Source of the DNA: Chitinispirillales bacterium ANBcel5
Lineage (GTDB): Bacteria; Fibrobacterota; Chitinivibrionia; Chitinivibrionales; Chitinispirillaceae
Direction: 5' to 3'
Length of the DNA stretch: 64,000 nt
NCBI GenBank assembly: GCA_029688955.1
Contig: JARUKZ010000010.1
Coordinates: forward strand, 62,001 to 126,000
Shown: one piece after another, positions 44,398 through 52,623 of the stretch
Position numbering within the stretch: the first letter of the stretch is position 1
How the letters are laid out: each line of letters opens with the position of its first letter
Made by a program: the position numbers and the translations under genes
Notes under the pieces: model-generated
The model's database searches: none
Told to the model about the DNA's origin: nothing
What the model saw: only the letters and a program-made list of their open reading frames with translations

Positions 44398-46323
44398 GTG
44401 AAATATCAGAATCTTGAGCTTGATCCGTTTCAGACCGACGCAGTAGAAGCTATAGACAGAGGAGAGTCAGTGATTGTAGCAGCCCCTACTGGATGCGGGA
44501 AAACACTTATTGCAGAGTATGCGGTCGAAAAGTCGATCAATGAGGGCAAAAAGGCGATCTATACCGCCCCTATCAAAGCTCTTTCCAATCAAAAGTACCG
44601 TGATTTTCGTAGCCGCTTTGGTGAAGAGATCGTGGGGATTCACACCGGGGATGTTACCATTAATCCCGATGCCCGCTTACTCATCATGACTACAGAGATC
44701 TTTCGTAATCTTATTCTCGAAGAATCCCCCAGGCTGATGGGGATTTATTACGTTATTTTTGATGAAATTCATTATCTGGATGACCCTGAGCGTGGGACGG
44801 TATGGGAGGAGAGTATAATTTTAGCTCCCAAAGCGATACGTTTTATGTGCCTTAGTGCTACTGTGCCCAATATAAAAGAGCTTGGTTCCTGGATGAGTAC
44901 TGTGCGCGATACCAATTTTGCCCTTATTGAAGAGAAAACGCGCCCGGTGCCACTGAAGCACTCTTTTTTTCACCCCAAATTTGGGATCATGAGCATACGA
45001 TCGATCAAGCGAAAGTACCGAAAAGATCCGGTGATACGAAAGAAATTTTTGCGCCGAAAACCCTCATCAAGAAGAATCGTTCAATATGTACTGGAGCAAG
45101 ACAGAATGCCTGCTCTTTATTTCTGTTTTAAGCGCAGGGCCTGTGAATACAATGCTGAACTGCACATGCGCCTTAAGCTTTTGAATGCTCAGGAACTCCA
45201 GGAAGCCAGGGAGATGATCGATAAACTGGTAGTGCAGTACAAGCTTGAAGACTATGAGCGTCTTGGGTATTTAAAAGAGATGTGGGAGTCTGGTTGTGCT
45301 TTTCATCATGCGGGCATACTCCCTGCTGCTAAAGAGATAGTGGAGCGGCTTTTTACTGCCGGATATATCAAGCTTTTATTCTGCACAGAAACATTTGCTC
45401 TTGGTGTAAACATGCCTGCACGTTCGGTGATCTTTGATGAGCTGGAGAAGTTTGATGGTGTTGATTTTAATTACCTTATGACACGGGAATATAATCAGAT
45501 GGCGGGGAGAGCCGGAAGGCGCGGGATGGACAGTGTCGGCTATGTGTACTCTCAGGTTACTCCCGAAGCAACTGATCCCAACCATTTAGAGCGTCTGTTG
45601 TATGGTAAGAATGAAAAGATAAGCAGCCGCTTTTTTGCCTCCTATTCAACTATTTTGAATCTCTACAGCCAATTTGGTGAGAATATTTTTGAGATATTTC
45701 AAAACAGTTTTCACAATTTTCGCAAAGGCACCTTTTCTATCACCAAGGCTTACAGAAGAGAAGAGGCGCAGGTACGAAACAGAATTCGCTTTCTTAAATC
45801 TGCCGGTTTTCTGGACGGAATAATGCTCACCGAAAAAGGCCAGCTTGCAGCAGGGGTCAGTGGGTATGAGATCCAGGCAGCAGAGTTATTCTTTTCCGGC
45901 AGTTTTGAGGAGTGTAGTGTAGAGCAACTGCCGGTGATTATGGCGGCATTAATCACCGAGGAGTGCAGAAGTAAAAAGAACACTCCGGCCACCCCTGCTC
46001 ATTTAAAATTTAAAGCAGAGAAGGTGATTCATAAGCTTCGTGCAAAAGAGATTCGACATAACATTTCAAATCCGATACGGGAGATGGATTTCTCTCTGGC
46101 TGCTCCGGTCTTTTCATGGGCCAGGGGGTGTGATCTTAAAACACTGGGTACTTTTGGGGTGCCTGAGGGTGATTTGGTACGAGTCTTACGAATGGTTATA
46201 CAACTACTTAGAACGCTACGAGACAGAGTGCCCGACCCGGAAATCAGTGACAAGATGCATGATGCTCTTGTGCTTGTTAACAGAGATGTCGTGGATGCAC
46301 AGGCACAGCTTGAGGTTGAATAA
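44398..46323 (+). CDS. Ski2/Mtr4-like DExH helicase
   Basis: 641 residues. Walker A APTGCGKTLIAEYA near 28, DEIHYLDD (DExH) near 122, SATVPNI, and motif VI QMAGRAGRRG near 365; a helical C-terminal region resembles the Ski2/Mtr4 ratchet. These are RNA helicases in eukaryotes and found in part of the bacteria. GTG 44398 follows AAGGAG at five bases; a GTG six bases earlier overlaps that site. A paired inverted repeat lies before it. Confidence 0.85.
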   Translation: MKYQNLELDPFQTDAVEAIDRGESVIVAAPTGCGKTLIAEYAVEKSINEGKKAIYTAPIKALSNQKYRDFRSRFGEEIVGIHTGDVTINPDARLLIMTTEIFRNLILEESPRLMGIYYVIFDEIHYLDDPERGTVWEESIILAPKAIRFMCLSATVPNIKELGSWMSTVRDTNFALIEEKTRPVPLKHSFFHPKFGIMSIRSIKRKYRKDPVIRKKFLRRKPSSRRIVQYVLEQDRMPALYFCFKRRACEYNAELHMRLKLLNAQELQEAREMIDKLVVQYKLEDYERLGYLKEMWESGCAFHHAGILPAAKEIVERLFTAGYIKLLFCTETFALGVNMPARSVIFDELEKFDGVDFNYLMTREYNQMAGRAGRRGMDSVGYVYSQVTPEATDPNHLERLLYGKNEKISSRFFASYSTILNLYSQFGENIFEIFQNSFHNFRKGTFSITKAYRREEAQVRNRIRFLKSAGFLDGIMLTEKGQLAAGVSGYEIQAAELFFSGSFEECSVEQLPVIMAALITEECRSKKNTPATPAHLKFKAEKVIHKLRAKEIRHNISNPIREMDFSLAAPVFSWARGCDLKTLGTFGVPEGDLVRVLRMVIQLLRTLRDRVPDPEISDKMHDALVLVNRDVVDAQAQLEVE

Positions 46324-46334
46324 CAGTGAAACGA

Positions 46335-46363
46335 GGCGGCATTGCCCTAAAACAATGCCGTCC
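46335..46363. terminator. Convergent terminator after the Ski2-like helicase gene
   Basis: GGCGGCATTG pairs with CAATGCCGTC across an eight-base loop, followed by CCCTCTTT. It serves the helicase and possibly the opposing ferritin-like gene. Confidence 0.7.
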
Positions 46364-46368
46364 CCTCT

Positions 46369-46797
46369 TTAGTACGTCTCCGAAAGTAGTTCTCGTATAG
46401 TCTGCAAATGAAGCAGATCGTCTTCATAATCATTTTCAAGATCTGCTGCTATCTGCGGTATCGTAACCTGATCCAATAATTTCTCGTATTTGTCGCTTAC
46501 TATCTTTTCATCCCGCATAAGTGTGCGCAGAATATCTTCTATCTGATACTGGCCCTTTTTTCCATCGTGTTTTAATTCAGAGCCAATCTCATTTTTCCTG
46601 GGTGGTTTTTCCCCTAATTGCCGTATGTAGCGAGAGAGGTTTTGCACATGCTCCTCGTGATCTTCCTTGAAGTCACACAGCTGCTCACACAACCCCTCAT
46701 CCTTTATGTTTTCCAATGCCCAGGAATATTCCCTGGCAGCTTCCATATCCAGAGCTGTTAGATTTTTAAGCTGACGTGCAATCTCCTTATTTTCCAC
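46369..46797 (-). CDS. Ferritin-like DUF2383 protein
   Basis: 142 residues, four-helix. A glutamate-rich helix (ALDMEAAREYSWALENI) and a second with DHEEHVQNLSRYI carry E-x-x-H-type ligand pairs of the ferritin-like fold. Family members may bind di-iron or be structural. It is separate from the encapsulin cargo gene and lacks its C-terminal targeting peptide. Confidence 0.8.
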   Translation of the reverse strand: MENKEIARQLKNLTALDMEAAREYSWALENIKDEGLCEQLCDFKEDHEEHVQNLSRYIRQLGEKPPRKNEIGSELKHDGKKGQYQIEDILRTLMRDEKIVSDKYEKLLDQVTIPQIAADLENDYEDDLLHLQTIRELLSETY

Positions 46798-46878
46798 TTG
46801 TACCTCCTTTAACCCAAAAAAACCACTACTATAGTGATTACGAAAAAAGGGGGGCCAAACATATTACCTATCTAAGGT

Positions 46879-47514
46879 TCACGCGACTTTTAAATCCGGC
46901 TTAATTTCGCTTTTAATTACTCCGCCTGTAAGAACCATCTTCACCGCGTCTTCAACTGCGACATTAAATGGGCGTACTCTTTCCGTAATCACCATAAATC
47001 CACTTGTTGGATTAGGGGTAGTGGGTATAAAGACTGTACTAAACTCTCTGCCACTTCCCTCCGGATCACTAACCGCCCCCGTTTTGAACGCTATCACCCA
47101 ATTACCCTTACTGGGATATTCCACAAGAACTGGTTGTGTAAAGAAACTCTCGCTCTTTTTTGAGCCCAGCATATCCACCAACTGACGAGTTGCCCTGTAA
47201 ATAAGCTTAAGAAAGGGTATGGAGCTAAAAAAGGAATCGACCTTTGAGATTAGTGTCTTGCCAACAAGAGTCTTGATCAAAAACCCAAAACCAACAATAA
47301 GAGCTATAAGGGATAGGAAGGTAAGCGCTTCTAAGATAAAAGCCCAAACAGTTGATGCCATCAGGTGTTGGGGCATGAGGATGAGAATATCATTTATAGA
47401 GTTTTTGGCTAATCTAAACAGAAATGTTATAACAAACCATGACACTATAAGCGGCAGTAACGCAAATAAGCCCTGAAGAAAGTATGAGAAGATGTGTGAG
47501 AAGTATTTTTTCAT
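46879..47514 (-). CDS. DUF502 membrane protein
   Basis: 211 residues. Two transmembrane helices at the N-terminus and near 55-75, then the family core SIPFLKLIYRATRQLVDML, the TVFIPTTPNPTSGFMVITE stretch and a C-terminal AVKMVLTGGV. Widespread inner-membrane family with unproven function. ATG 47514 follows GGAG; a longer frame adds ten residues without a site. Confidence 0.85.
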   Translation of the reverse strand: MKKYFSHIFSYFLQGLFALLPLIVSWFVITFLFRLAKNSINDILILMPQHLMASTVWAFILEALTFLSLIALIVGFGFLIKTLVGKTLISKVDSFFSSIPFLKLIYRATRQLVDMLGSKKSESFFTQPVLVEYPSKGNWVIAFKTGAVSDPEGSGREFSTVFIPTTPNPTSGFMVITERVRPFNVAVEDAVKMVLTGGVIKSEIKPDLKVA

Positions 47515-47552
47515 TAAGTTCTCCGCTTCAAACCTGGTGCACAAAAAGCTGC

Positions 47553-47771
47553 TTAGAATAAAAGGTACATATGTTCAAAAGGTGAAAACCGGGCTTGTTC
47601 TTCGGTGCCCTCTTGTGGTTGAGGTTGTCTAAATTGAGGCAAGAAAAACAAAAGCCTGTTTATGGCGCTGCATTCTCTTTGGATCCTTGGGCATTGAGCA
47701 AATTGCTGGTTGTTTGCACCTAAAGGTGAAAATGAAGCTGCTTTTAACAAAACTATGGCTGCTACAAACAA
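47553..47771 (-). other. Possible small exported protein, 72 residues
   Basis: A leftward frame with a TTG start begins with a signal-like LFVAAIVLLKAASFS and then is Gln/Pro-rich (FRQPQPQEGTEEQ). There is no usable ribosome-binding site; the frame runs on upstream without ATG or GTG. It precedes the DUF502 gene on the same strand. It may be a real short gene or chance. Confidence 0.25.
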
Positions 47772-47989
47772 AACAATAGGTGTCCTGTTTCTTTTAAGCA
47801 GAAAGGTTAGATGAGTAGATTTTAGTACCGTCCCTGGCCTCCTTTTTTCATGTGTAATTTTCCTTGTTTTACGATTTAGAAACCAACTTTATTGTATCTA
47901 TGTGTATAACAAACATAGAACTGTTATTTATAAATAGGTTCGGTGTCTGGGGAAAGGAGGCTTGAAGCAGAAAAAAAAGGTTTGAAAAT
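47772..47989. other. Non-coding stretch between DUF502 region and receiver gene
   Basis: I see no further supported gene here. The A/T-rich part near 47880-47950 may hold a promoter. The stretch TTTTTTTCTGCTTCAAGCC near 47965 (reverse strand) is a weak terminator candidate for the receiver gene. Confidence 0.3.
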
Positions 47990-48379
47990 TTAGATGGAGG
48001 TATCAGAGGAGGCGTAGATCCCCTTTTTCTGCAACAGAGTTCTTAGAGCTATAGGAGAGACCGGTTTTATCAGGAACATATCTGCACCGGCTTGCAGAGC
48101 ATGAGACTTTAAATCTTCATCTCCATAGGCAGTAATGACGATAATGATAGCCAATGGGTGCAACGTTCTGGCCATGGTGACCAGCTCACAGCCCTGCATT
48201 TTTGCAGTACCCTCTATTCTCAGATCGATAATTAATACATCATAGTCTTTGGTTTCTATAAAGGCATAAGCTTCAACGGTGGAATTTGCCACATCTACTG
48301 TAACTCCTTGTTTTTGAAGGAGTTTTTGAAAAGCCAAAAGGATAGCTTCTTCATCATCGACAATCAGTATTCTACCCAT
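47990..48379 (-). CDS. Response regulator, single receiver domain
   Basis: 129 residues. ILIVDDEEA, VLIIDLRIEG (phospho-Asp near 51), ITAYG and IKPV make a complete receiver with no output domain. It is divergent from, and similar to, the receiver at 48626: both begin with the same pattern and share LLAFxxLLQ, DLRxxGT and ITAYG. A local duplication is likely. Confidence 0.88.
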   Translation of the reverse strand: MGRILIVDDEEAILLAFQKLLQKQGVTVDVANSTVEAYAFIETKDYDVLIIDLRIEGTAKMQGCELVTMARTLHPLAIIIVITAYGDEDLKSHALQAGADMFLIKPVSPIALRTLLQKKGIYASSDTSI

Positions 48380-48625
48380 AGTGCTTTATTCCTCCTATAC
48401 CTGAAAACAAAAGCAAATCCAGTACCTCTTTTGGGGAAAGTGGGAAATAGTTCTTACATCTCACTCACTCACATCGTATATTATGCACTACCTCATTCAA
48501 TGTATCACCACCCCCAAGCAAACATTTTATACACATATTTTCACCGCATTAGTGATAGACAGTACTGTTTCTGTACTTATTAGCGATGTAGTAAAAATCC
48601 TGTAGCCAAATTCGTAGAGGAGTGC

Positions 48626-48997
48626 ATGAGTTTCGACAAAAGAATTCTTATAGTTGATGATGAGACAGCAATTTTACTTGCCTTCAAAAGGCTTCTTCAA
48701 AGACCTGGCATTGAAGTAGTTACAAGCGAAAGCCTCAGTGAAGCAAAAGAGAAGATCGACCGTTCTTTTTTCGATGCTGTTATTGCCGACCTTCGGTTAT
48801 CGGGGACTTTTGACCAGGAGGGCTTTGAGATCATAAAGTTCACCCGATCCAAGTATCCCCAATCAAAAATCGCCCTCATTACCGCATATGGAAGCAACGG
48901 TATAAAAGAGGAGGCTAAAAAGCTTGGCGCAGATTTTTACTTTGAAAAACCGGTATCTAAAGATAAATTATCCCAGATTTTAGACAGCCTGGGCTGA
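48626..48997 (+). CDS. Response regulator, single receiver domain (paralogue)
   Basis: 123 residues. ILIVDDETAILLAFKRLLQ, AVIADLRLSGT (phospho-Asp near 55), ITAYGS and FEKPVS. No output domain and no kinase nearby except the histidine kinase at 51248, which is 2 kb away and may or may not be a partner. It lies head to head with its paralogue across 246 bases. GTAGAGGAG-like site precedes the ATG. Confidence 0.88.
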   Translation: MSFDKRILIVDDETAILLAFKRLLQRPGIEVVTSESLSEAKEKIDRSFFDAVIADLRLSGTFDQEGFEIIKFTRSKYPQSKIALITAYGSNGIKEEAKKLGADFYFEKPVSKDKLSQILDSLG

Positions 48998-49157
48998 TTT
49001 TCCATTAAGGTGTACCCCATCAGACTGCTCCCTCCTTTGCCTCATCTATTTTGCACCGGGAAACCGGGATAGAGCACTCTCGCTAACACCAACATTTAAA
49101 CTGGCGGAGTAGTTTGAACGCTGTTTCAACTGCGCATGTACCTACCTCCGAGCAGAG

Positions 49158-49475
49158 TCAAGCACCAGGCGGTAACTCAATCCCACTTTTTCCAAAGGGG
49201 TTGATCTCAGCCCATGCTCGTATAATCAGAGGTGCCGACACCCCGATATTTGCCGCAAGAATTGGCTGCAGTTCAACTCCTGACGTGATATATACATACG
49301 CCAACCCTGCACCCAGAAGCGGCATAATCACAAAGGGAAGCCAGTAGATAATATCGGTGAAATCAGGTCTTTGCTCTTTTGCAACATGCTGCAGCTCCGT
49401 TAATTCCAGCAATTTTATGGCTAATGCTCCTCCAAAGGCACACAATACAGGTAATTGTAATAACGATGTATCCAT
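49158..49475 (-). CDS. Small membrane protein with three predicted helices
   Basis: 105 residues. Hydrophobic helices at about LLQLPVLCAFGGALAIKLL, IIYWLPFVIMPLLGAGLAYVY and LQPILAANIGVSAPLIIRAW, then a polar C-terminus. No family recognised. One base separates it from the upstream wHTH gene's stop, so the two form an operon. ATG 49475 is preferred to TTG 49484. Confidence 0.65.
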   Translation of the reverse strand: MDTSLLQLPVLCAFGGALAIKLLELTELQHVAKEQRPDFTDIIYWLPFVIMPLLGAGLAYVYITSGVELQPILAANIGVSAPLIIRAWAEINPFGKSGIELPPGA

Positions 49476-49476
49476 T

Positions 49477-49749
49477 TCAGGCAATCCTATTTTTAAATGA
49501 GGCTACTATTCTTTCGCAAACACTTGCATTCTGTTTATAATGACGACGGGTGGTATAGAGCGTTTCACCTTTTTCACTTTTCAATGATGAACGTACTATC
49601 TTTTCCTTATTGGCGTGAATGACACATTCGACTCTTTCTGCACTCATACATTCCTCTTCTGCAATACCCTGTATGGTGCGCCACCTATACTTTTTATTCT
49701 CCAGTGCTCGTAACACTTTTTCCAATTCACTGTGACTTTCATCGGTCAT
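49477..49749 (-). CDS. Winged-helix DNA-binding-like protein, partner of the membrane protein
   Basis: 90 residues. The sequence LEKVLRALENKKYRWRTIQG, IAEEECMSAERVECVIHANK, ETLYTTRRHYK looks like a winged helix with the recognition helix at about 30-45 and a wing containing LYTTR. It may be a regulator or an adaptor domain; similar wHTH domains are known in conflict-type cassettes. Coupled to the membrane protein downstream. Confidence 0.6.
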   Translation of the reverse strand: MTDESHSELEKVLRALENKKYRWRTIQGIAEEECMSAERVECVIHANKEKIVRSSLKSEKGETLYTTRRHYKQNASVCERIVASFKNRIA

Positions 49750-50032
49750 GATTGCTCCTCTCCCCTATACGGTAACCTGGCAAAGTAAAAGATATTCATA
49801 CAGGAAAACTTTCTCCTTTTAGGATCAGATAAAACGGAGCTGCACCATTGGATGTTTATTATTTTAATAAATAGTTTCATAGGAGCAGATTATAAAAGGT
49901 GTATTCCTCATTGAGAAGTATGTTATGCTGTATATAAGTAAAATAAAGGTTTATACTCTCGAGGTCAATACCTAAGGATTCAAAAAACTCATCACAGTAA
50001 GTACTTACCGTTTTCACTTTTTTAGGAGTAAA

Positions 50033-50878
50033 CTATTCGCGGTTAATTAGTGGCGGATTTTTATTAACAGAACTTTTAATCTCTCCTCTCTTAGTCATAA
50101 ACTTCCACGACAAAACAAGTACCACCAGGGCTATCCCGGCCTCAACACCAAACCCGATTGACTGGACTGTAAAATCGGTATCGGTAAAAGACAACACTTC
50201 TCTCATGGCATTACCTACCCCATGATATAACACCGCAATTACCCCTATTTGACCCGCAGCATTATAAAGCCATGCATAAAAAATTGAACCAGCCAGAATA
50301 GATGCGTTGAAAAACCAAAACCCCGAAGTCCCAAAACCAACTGAATGTTGATAGGTCCCTTCCAACAAAAAAAGTGGTACATGCCATAAAGCCCAAACTA
50401 CTCCTATCAAAATGCTGCCATTTAAGGGGGACATGTGGCTCTGCAATCCTTTTTGAGCGTAACCACGCCACCCGGGCTCCTCTATGGCACCAGCAATGAT
50501 TCCTACTAAAATGAAAACAGTGGGTGCGCTAAAATCAGTAAGGTGGTTTATACTTTGGCCGAAAATAAGACTACCAATTAACAGGGGTAATCCGGACAAA
50601 AGTAAAACAAACCCCAACAGATACAGATACCAGCGAACGGATAACAATCTTAGATCAAAGTTATTACGCAAAAACCCCCTTACGTTTCCGTTCCAAAAAC
50701 CAAGTTTGACCATTAGTACTGCAACCAAAAAGGGGCCGCAAAACCCCAGTACTGTTAGTAGCAGTGTTGGGAATTGTAGCCAACTCTGGCCGGTTAACAC
50801 CGCTCCAAACCAAAAAATCCAGGTCCATAGAAGGGTAGTTATGAGATAGATAAAGGGGTTTAGACGATCGGTTTTCAC
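50033..50878 (-). CDS. CPBP-family intramembrane metalloprotease
   Basis: 281 residues, about eight helices. The motif EEPGWRGYAQ (EExxxR type) lies near residue 135 and WALWHVPLFL with the second histidine near 165, then the HGVGN end motif, as in CAAX/bacteriocin-immunity-type proteases. A GTG start (50878) follows GAGAG. Its substrate is unknown. Confidence 0.88.
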   Translation of the reverse strand: MKTDRLNPFIYLITTLLWTWIFWFGAVLTGQSWLQFPTLLLTVLGFCGPFLVAVLMVKLGFWNGNVRGFLRNNFDLRLLSVRWYLYLLGFVLLLSGLPLLIGSLIFGQSINHLTDFSAPTVFILVGIIAGAIEEPGWRGYAQKGLQSHMSPLNGSILIGVVWALWHVPLFLLEGTYQHSVGFGTSGFWFFNASILAGSIFYAWLYNAAGQIGVIAVLYHGVGNAMREVLSFTDTDFTVQSIGFGVEAGIALVVLVLSWKFMTKRGEIKSSVNKNPPLINRE

Positions 50879-51247
50879 TATGATTCTCTCAAATTTGCGT
50901 TTTGTTCCATACGGAACTGAGCTGTTATGAGCAGATCTATTCTTCTGTATCCATAATTTTCAGGCCACATGGAACAATGCAATACGCATTCCAGAATACA
51001 ACAGAAAGGAGCTTTCTATGAAGCGAATCTGCATATTCCACGTAGACATCCATTACGAGTAGTAGTTATCAGCTCATAATAGGTTCCCAGAGCCCAGGCA
51101 TAGTACTCCATTATTTGACAGTCACTTTAGTATCAATATAATTTGAATAGAATTAGCCGTAAATCGAAGGGTAATGTTGAATACAACACTCTTCCGGTTT
51201 CACTTAAAGCTCACTATCCACCTACTTACTATTTTCAGAGGTTCCCG
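50879..51247. other. Intergenic region with a possible 14-residue leader
   Basis: Between the CPBP gene and the histidine kinase I see no full gene. A very short frame starts at 51018 (ATG, preceded by AAAGGAGCTTTCT) and ends at 51062 after 14 codons. It has a strong ribosome-binding site but no coding evidence. A leader peptide or a remnant is possible. Confidence 0.4.
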
Positions 51248-52366
51248 ATGAATACTTTTTATGCTTCGCCTGGGAGAGCGGGCAGTGAAGAGCTTAAAAA
51301 TGCAATAGTACATTTATCTAATGATTCCTTTATTAACGGTTTGATGAAAACTATAGGGGGACTGCTGGTGGTACTCAACGAGCACCGTCAGGCAGTTGCC
51401 ATCAATGAGGAGTTCATAAAGTTTCTGAATTTAGATGACAGCGAAACCATTCTGGGGCTGCGATTGGGTGAGATGGTTGGATGTATCCATCAGGATAAAA
51501 ACACAGCCGGATGTGGCACAACGGAGTACTGTCAGACATGCGGAGCTGCGATAGCAACGGTCTCATCTCTGGCAGGAAATAAGCCCATAGAGCGCACCTG
51601 TGCTATTCAGACAGGCAAAAACGGGGTTGGCAATGATCTGTTCTTTTCTGTTCGCGCTGTCCCGATCACGCTTCAGGAGCAACAATTTATCCTGATCTTT
51701 CTCCAGGATATCTCAATGCATCAACGCTGGGCCTATTTGGAGAAGAAGTTTTTTCATGACCTTAAGAACATGCTCACCGGTATTATTGGTGTCAATGAGA
51801 TGATGTGTGAAAAATACAATGATTCACTGTTGGAAAAGATATTTGAAACATCCCTGCGTATGGATCGTGAGATAACCGCACAGCAACTGCTCTTTGGGGC
51901 TGTGGGGCAAAACCATACAGCTCTTTACAGTGAAGTTGATATTACTGCTTTTTTCAAAGATCTTCAGGAAGAATTTACAGTTAATCATTCTTCTCTAAAC
52001 ATAAGTCTTGAAGTACTTACTCCGGAGAGTGCGATAGTTTTGCGCACCGACAGGGGATACCTCAGGAAAGTTGTGGAAGAGATGCTTTTCAATGCCGTTG
52101 AAGCATCCGGACCGGGAGATTTTATTAAGCTGTGGGTGTCGCGGGACAACGCCACTGCTACAATTTATGTCTGGAATAAAGAGTGTATACCAGATAAAAC
52201 CGCCTTGCGGGTATTTCAGCGCAACTTTTCAACCAAATCATCACCGGGAAGAGGCATCGGCACTTTTCTTATGAAACTGATTGGTGAGCAGGTTTTGGGA
52301 GGAACCGTTTCATTTACATCAACGGTTACCGGGGGAACAACATTCAGGATTACTTTGCCGCTGTGA
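51248..52366 (+). CDS. Sensor histidine kinase with Cys-rich PAS-like domain
   Basis: 372 residues. A PAS-like domain (about 15-170) contains CGTTEYCQTCGAA, a Cys cluster that may bind metal or haem or sense redox. The H-box is FFHDLKNMLTGI near 210. The HATPase_c domain (EEMLFNAVEASGPGD, then GRGIGTFLMKL) follows. There is no transmembrane helix, so it is cytosolic. ATG 51248 follows AGAGG; an upstream TTG is the longest frame. No receiver adjoins it directly. Confidence 0.85.
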   Translation: MNTFYASPGRAGSEELKNAIVHLSNDSFINGLMKTIGGLLVVLNEHRQAVAINEEFIKFLNLDDSETILGLRLGEMVGCIHQDKNTAGCGTTEYCQTCGAAIATVSSLAGNKPIERTCAIQTGKNGVGNDLFFSVRAVPITLQEQQFILIFLQDISMHQRWAYLEKKFFHDLKNMLTGIIGVNEMMCEKYNDSLLEKIFETSLRMDREITAQQLLFGAVGQNHTALYSEVDITAFFKDLQEEFTVNHSSLNISLEVLTPESAIVLRTDRGYLRKVVEEMLFNAVEASGPGDFIKLWVSRDNATATIYVWNKECIPDKTALRVFQRNFSTKSSPGRGIGTFLMKLIGEQVLGGTVSFTSTVTGGTTFRITLPL

Positions 52367-52370
52367 ATTC

Positions 52371-52410
52371 GCTCTGCCCCTGTTGCTTGGGGGAAGAGCT
52401 TTATCTTTTT
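52371..52410 (+). terminator. Terminator after the histidine kinase gene
   Basis: GCTCTGCCCC pairs with GGGGGAAGAGC across an eight-base loop with one mismatch, followed by TTTATCTTTTT. Confidence 0.7.
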
Positions 52411-52623
52411 CATTCTGTAACTGACACTCCATCTATTTTATTCTGAAAGTATTGTGTTAGATTCTGAGGGGGTCATGCTGCCCCCCCCCGGGTACACTGT
52501 TGAAACCCAATTGTTCTTCGAGTAAAAACTACCTATCCATACATACAGGTTCTATAATTGCAATACAGAAAACTGAGTAACGACCTAAATTTATTAACAA
52601 AGCTTATGAACAAAGGTTATGAA

